From: Nitrospira sp.
GTDB lineage: Bacteria; Nitrospirota; Nitrospiria; Nitrospirales; Nitrospiraceae
Assembly: GCA_015904075.1 (NCBI GenBank)
Contig: JABMDH010000051.1
Span: 1-7,013 of the forward strand
Reading direction: 5' to 3'
Length of the DNA stretch: 7,013 nucleotides
The notes beneath the pieces are model-generated. The model was not told where the DNA came from and searched no databases. It saw only the letters and a program-made list of their open reading frames with translations. Positions 5,542 to 7,013 of the stretch are shown piece after piece. The position numbers and the translations under genes are program-made. Position 1 is the stretch's first letter, and every line of letters starts with the position of its first letter.

Positions 5542-7013
5542 ATGGCGAAACAAGAATTACTCGTCGAGGTGAAAAAACTCATCGCAATCGGGAAGGAAAA
5601 GGGGTTCCTGACCTACGACGAACTCAACAATACCTTGCCGGCCGAAGTCGTGTCCTCGGACCAGTTCGGCAGCATTATGTCGATGTTCAGCGAGATGGAC
5701 ATCGAGATCATCGATGCCCCGGAAGGGGAGCGGGTTCGGAAGCGGTCTGGAAACGGCGAGGCCCGAGATGACGGCGACGACGCCGAGGCGGAGTCCGACG
5801 AGGAAAACGACAAGCCGATCGATCTGACGCCGGGTGCGCTGAGCCGGACAGACGATCCCGTGCGGCTCTATCTCAAGGAAATGGGCAGCGTGGCGCTGCT
5901 CAGCCGTGAGGGAGAAATCGAGATCGCCAAGCGGATCGAAGAAGGCAAGAAGGATATCGCGTCGGTGATCTACGGCATGCCGATGACGATCGAGTTCGTC
6001 CTGGTTCTGCGGGATCAGCTTAAAGATGCCACGATCGATGTGCGTGAAATCGTGCCGGTGCAGGAGCAGGAAGAGGAGCTTGAAGAAGATCAGCAGCCGA
6101 TCGAGCGGGACTATGAAGAGCTGCGCGTCAAGACGTTGGATGCCTTGAATGCGGTGCGCAAGGTATCGCTGGGGCTGAAGGCGTTGGTGGAAAAAGGCAA
6201 ACATATCGGCACTGATCCGGTGAAGCTCAAGAAGTTCAAGAAGCAATTCGACGTCGCGCGCCAGCAGGTGGTGGACAAGATCGAATCGGTCAATCTTCAC
6301 GGGGTGCTCAAGGATCGAATGGTGCAGCGTGTCCGCGATCTGGCCGTTCAGATTCGGTCGGCCGAACGCGAGGTCATGAGCTGCCAGCGGCGGATCGGGT
6401 TCGGGGGAGAAACAGGCGCAGAGCTGCTCAGGAAAATGTGCCGGACCAAGCAAGATTTTCTGGCCGTGAAGCGGAAAGCAGGCGTTTCGGAAGACACGCT
6501 CACGGAGATTAAACGGATTTATCAGGGCGCCAAGGCCAAGATCCGCCAATTGGAAGATGAAGAGGCGTTGGTCCCGGCCGAGGAGATCAAGGACGCCGTC
6601 AAGCATCTCGATGTCGCGGAGGAGAAGGTCAAGCGGGGCAAAGCGGAGCTGGTCGAAGCGAACCTGCGTTTGGTGGTCAGCATCGCCAAGAAGTACACCA
6701 ATCGGGGCTTGCAGTTCCTGGATCTGATTCAGGAAGGCAACATCGGCCTGATGAAGGCGGTCGACAAGTTCGAATACAAGCGGGGCTACAAGTTCAGCAC
6801 CTATGCGACCTGGTGGATCAGACAGGCGATCACCCGGGCCATCGCCGATCAGGCGCGGACCATCCGGATTCCGGTCCACATGATCGAGACGATCAATAAA
6901 CTCATTCGGACGTCCCGGCATCTTGTGCAGAAGTTGGGCCGTGAGCCGCTGCCGGAGGAAATTGCCGAGCGCATGGATCTGCCGTTGGACAAGGTGCGAA
7001 AAATCCTCAAGAT
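5542..7013 (+). CDS. rpoD: RNA polymerase primary sigma factor RpoD, second copy (3' end outside window)
   Basis: The frame is open from ATG 5542 to the window edge (490 codons) with no stop or shift. AAGGAG (5531-5536) supports the start. In order: region 1.1 ([20 protein letters not shown], residues 5-24 and on), an acidic linker near 75-97, region 1.2 from about 104 ([20 protein letters not shown]), and a long charged non-conserved region. Region 2 starts near 372, with the WW of the -10 melting helix at 424-425. Region 3 then runs off the edge. The dnaG-tail-rpoD arrangement, two bases apart, is the classic macromolecular synthesis layout. From 6407 it repeats the sequence at 1-607 with only one amino acid difference. 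It should end about 346 bp beyond the window if it matches the left copy. Confidence 0.97.
   Translation, partial: MAKQELLVEVKKLIAIGKEKGFLTYDELNNTLPAEVVSSDQFGSIMSMFSEMDIEIIDAPEGERVRKRSGNGEARDDGDDAEAESDEENDKPIDLTPGALSRTDDPVRLYLKEMGSVALLSREGEIEIAKRIEEGKKDIASVIYGMPMTIEFVLVLRDQLKDATIDVREIVPVQEQEEELEEDQQPIERDYEELRVKTLDALNAVRKVSLGLKALVEKGKHIGTDPVKLKKFKKQFDVARQQVVDKIESVNLHGVLKDRMVQRVRDLAVQIRSAEREVMSCQRRIGFGGETGAELLRKMCRTKQDFLAVKRKAGVSEDTLTEIKRIYQGAKAKIRQLEDEEALVPAEEIKDAVKHLDVAEEKVKRGKAELVEANLRLVVSIAKKYTNRGLQFLDLIQEGNIGLMKAVDKFEYKRGYKFSTYATWWIRQAITRAIADQARTIRIPVHMIETINKLIRTSRHLVQKLGREPLPEEIAERMDLPLDKVRKILK
6407..7013 (+). repeat. Right copy of the diverged direct repeat inside rpoD
   Basis: It aligns base for base with 1-607 without gaps, and the differences are almost all silent. 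The last 70 bp or so are identical between the copies, while 181-300 and 421-480 of the left copy hold most of the differences. The repeat reaches the right edge of the window, so it probably continues. Confidence 0.93.

Noticed and set aside
5557..6921. A 454-codon open frame on the minus strand antisense to rpoD
   Set aside because: Its residues mirror the codon bias of rpoD, it matches no family I know, and the plus strand carries an unmistakable intact RpoD. It is a GC-rich antisense shadow.

Overview
The window looks like chromosomal DNA from a GC-rich, Gram-negative-type bacterium. It carries two lipoprotein signal peptides, a housekeeping sigma-70 gene, dnaG-rpoD linkage and a type A RNase P RNA. 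The RpoD, zinc-ribbon and DnaG-tail sequences remind me most of Nitrospira/Nitrospirota. That placement is from memory, not from a search.

Layout. (1) 1-953: 3' part of rpoD, then a strong sigma-70 promoter and a tRNA with CAT anticodon (1036-1112). (2) 1179-1960: a COG1579-type coiled-coil/zinc-ribbon gene split by a frameshift. (3) about 2072-2592: a decayed MNT/HEPN (HepT-like) toxin-antitoxin pair. (4) 2639-3184: a DUF4823 lipoprotein. (5) 3328-3999 on the minus strand: an RNase HIII-like gene with an in-frame TGA inside its catalytic motif. It diverges from an M48 lipoprotein metalloprotease (4107-4976). (6) 5010-5190: the promoter and 5' half of RNase P RNA, broken off and joined to the C-terminal end of dnaG (to 5539). 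(7) 5542-7013: rpoD again, from its true start, running off the right edge.

The main observation is structural. Positions 1-607 and 6407-7013 are the same part of rpoD at an offset of 6406 bp, with no indels and 19 substitutions, 18 of them synonymous. The broken rnpB::dnaG junction fits this repeat. Both are explained if a roughly 6.4-kb segment (dnaG tail, rpoD, tRNA, zinc-ribbon gene, TA remnant, DUF4823, rnhC, M48, start of rnpB) is present as a tandem repeat or a circle, or if the assembler joined two related strains. The mostly silent divergence shows the two rpoD versions are real diverged sequences rather than sequencing noise. It does not show that they sit on one chromosome.

Right-hand rpoD is intact as far as it can be seen, and so are the tRNA, DUF4823 and M48 genes. 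The zinc-ribbon gene, HepT/MNT, rnhC, rnpB and dnaG all carry lesions. Either redundancy has let them decay, or the assembly contains local errors. I see no convincing new defence or mobile system. The items most worth checking are the rpoD repeat, the rnpB::dnaG fusion and the TGA in rnhC.
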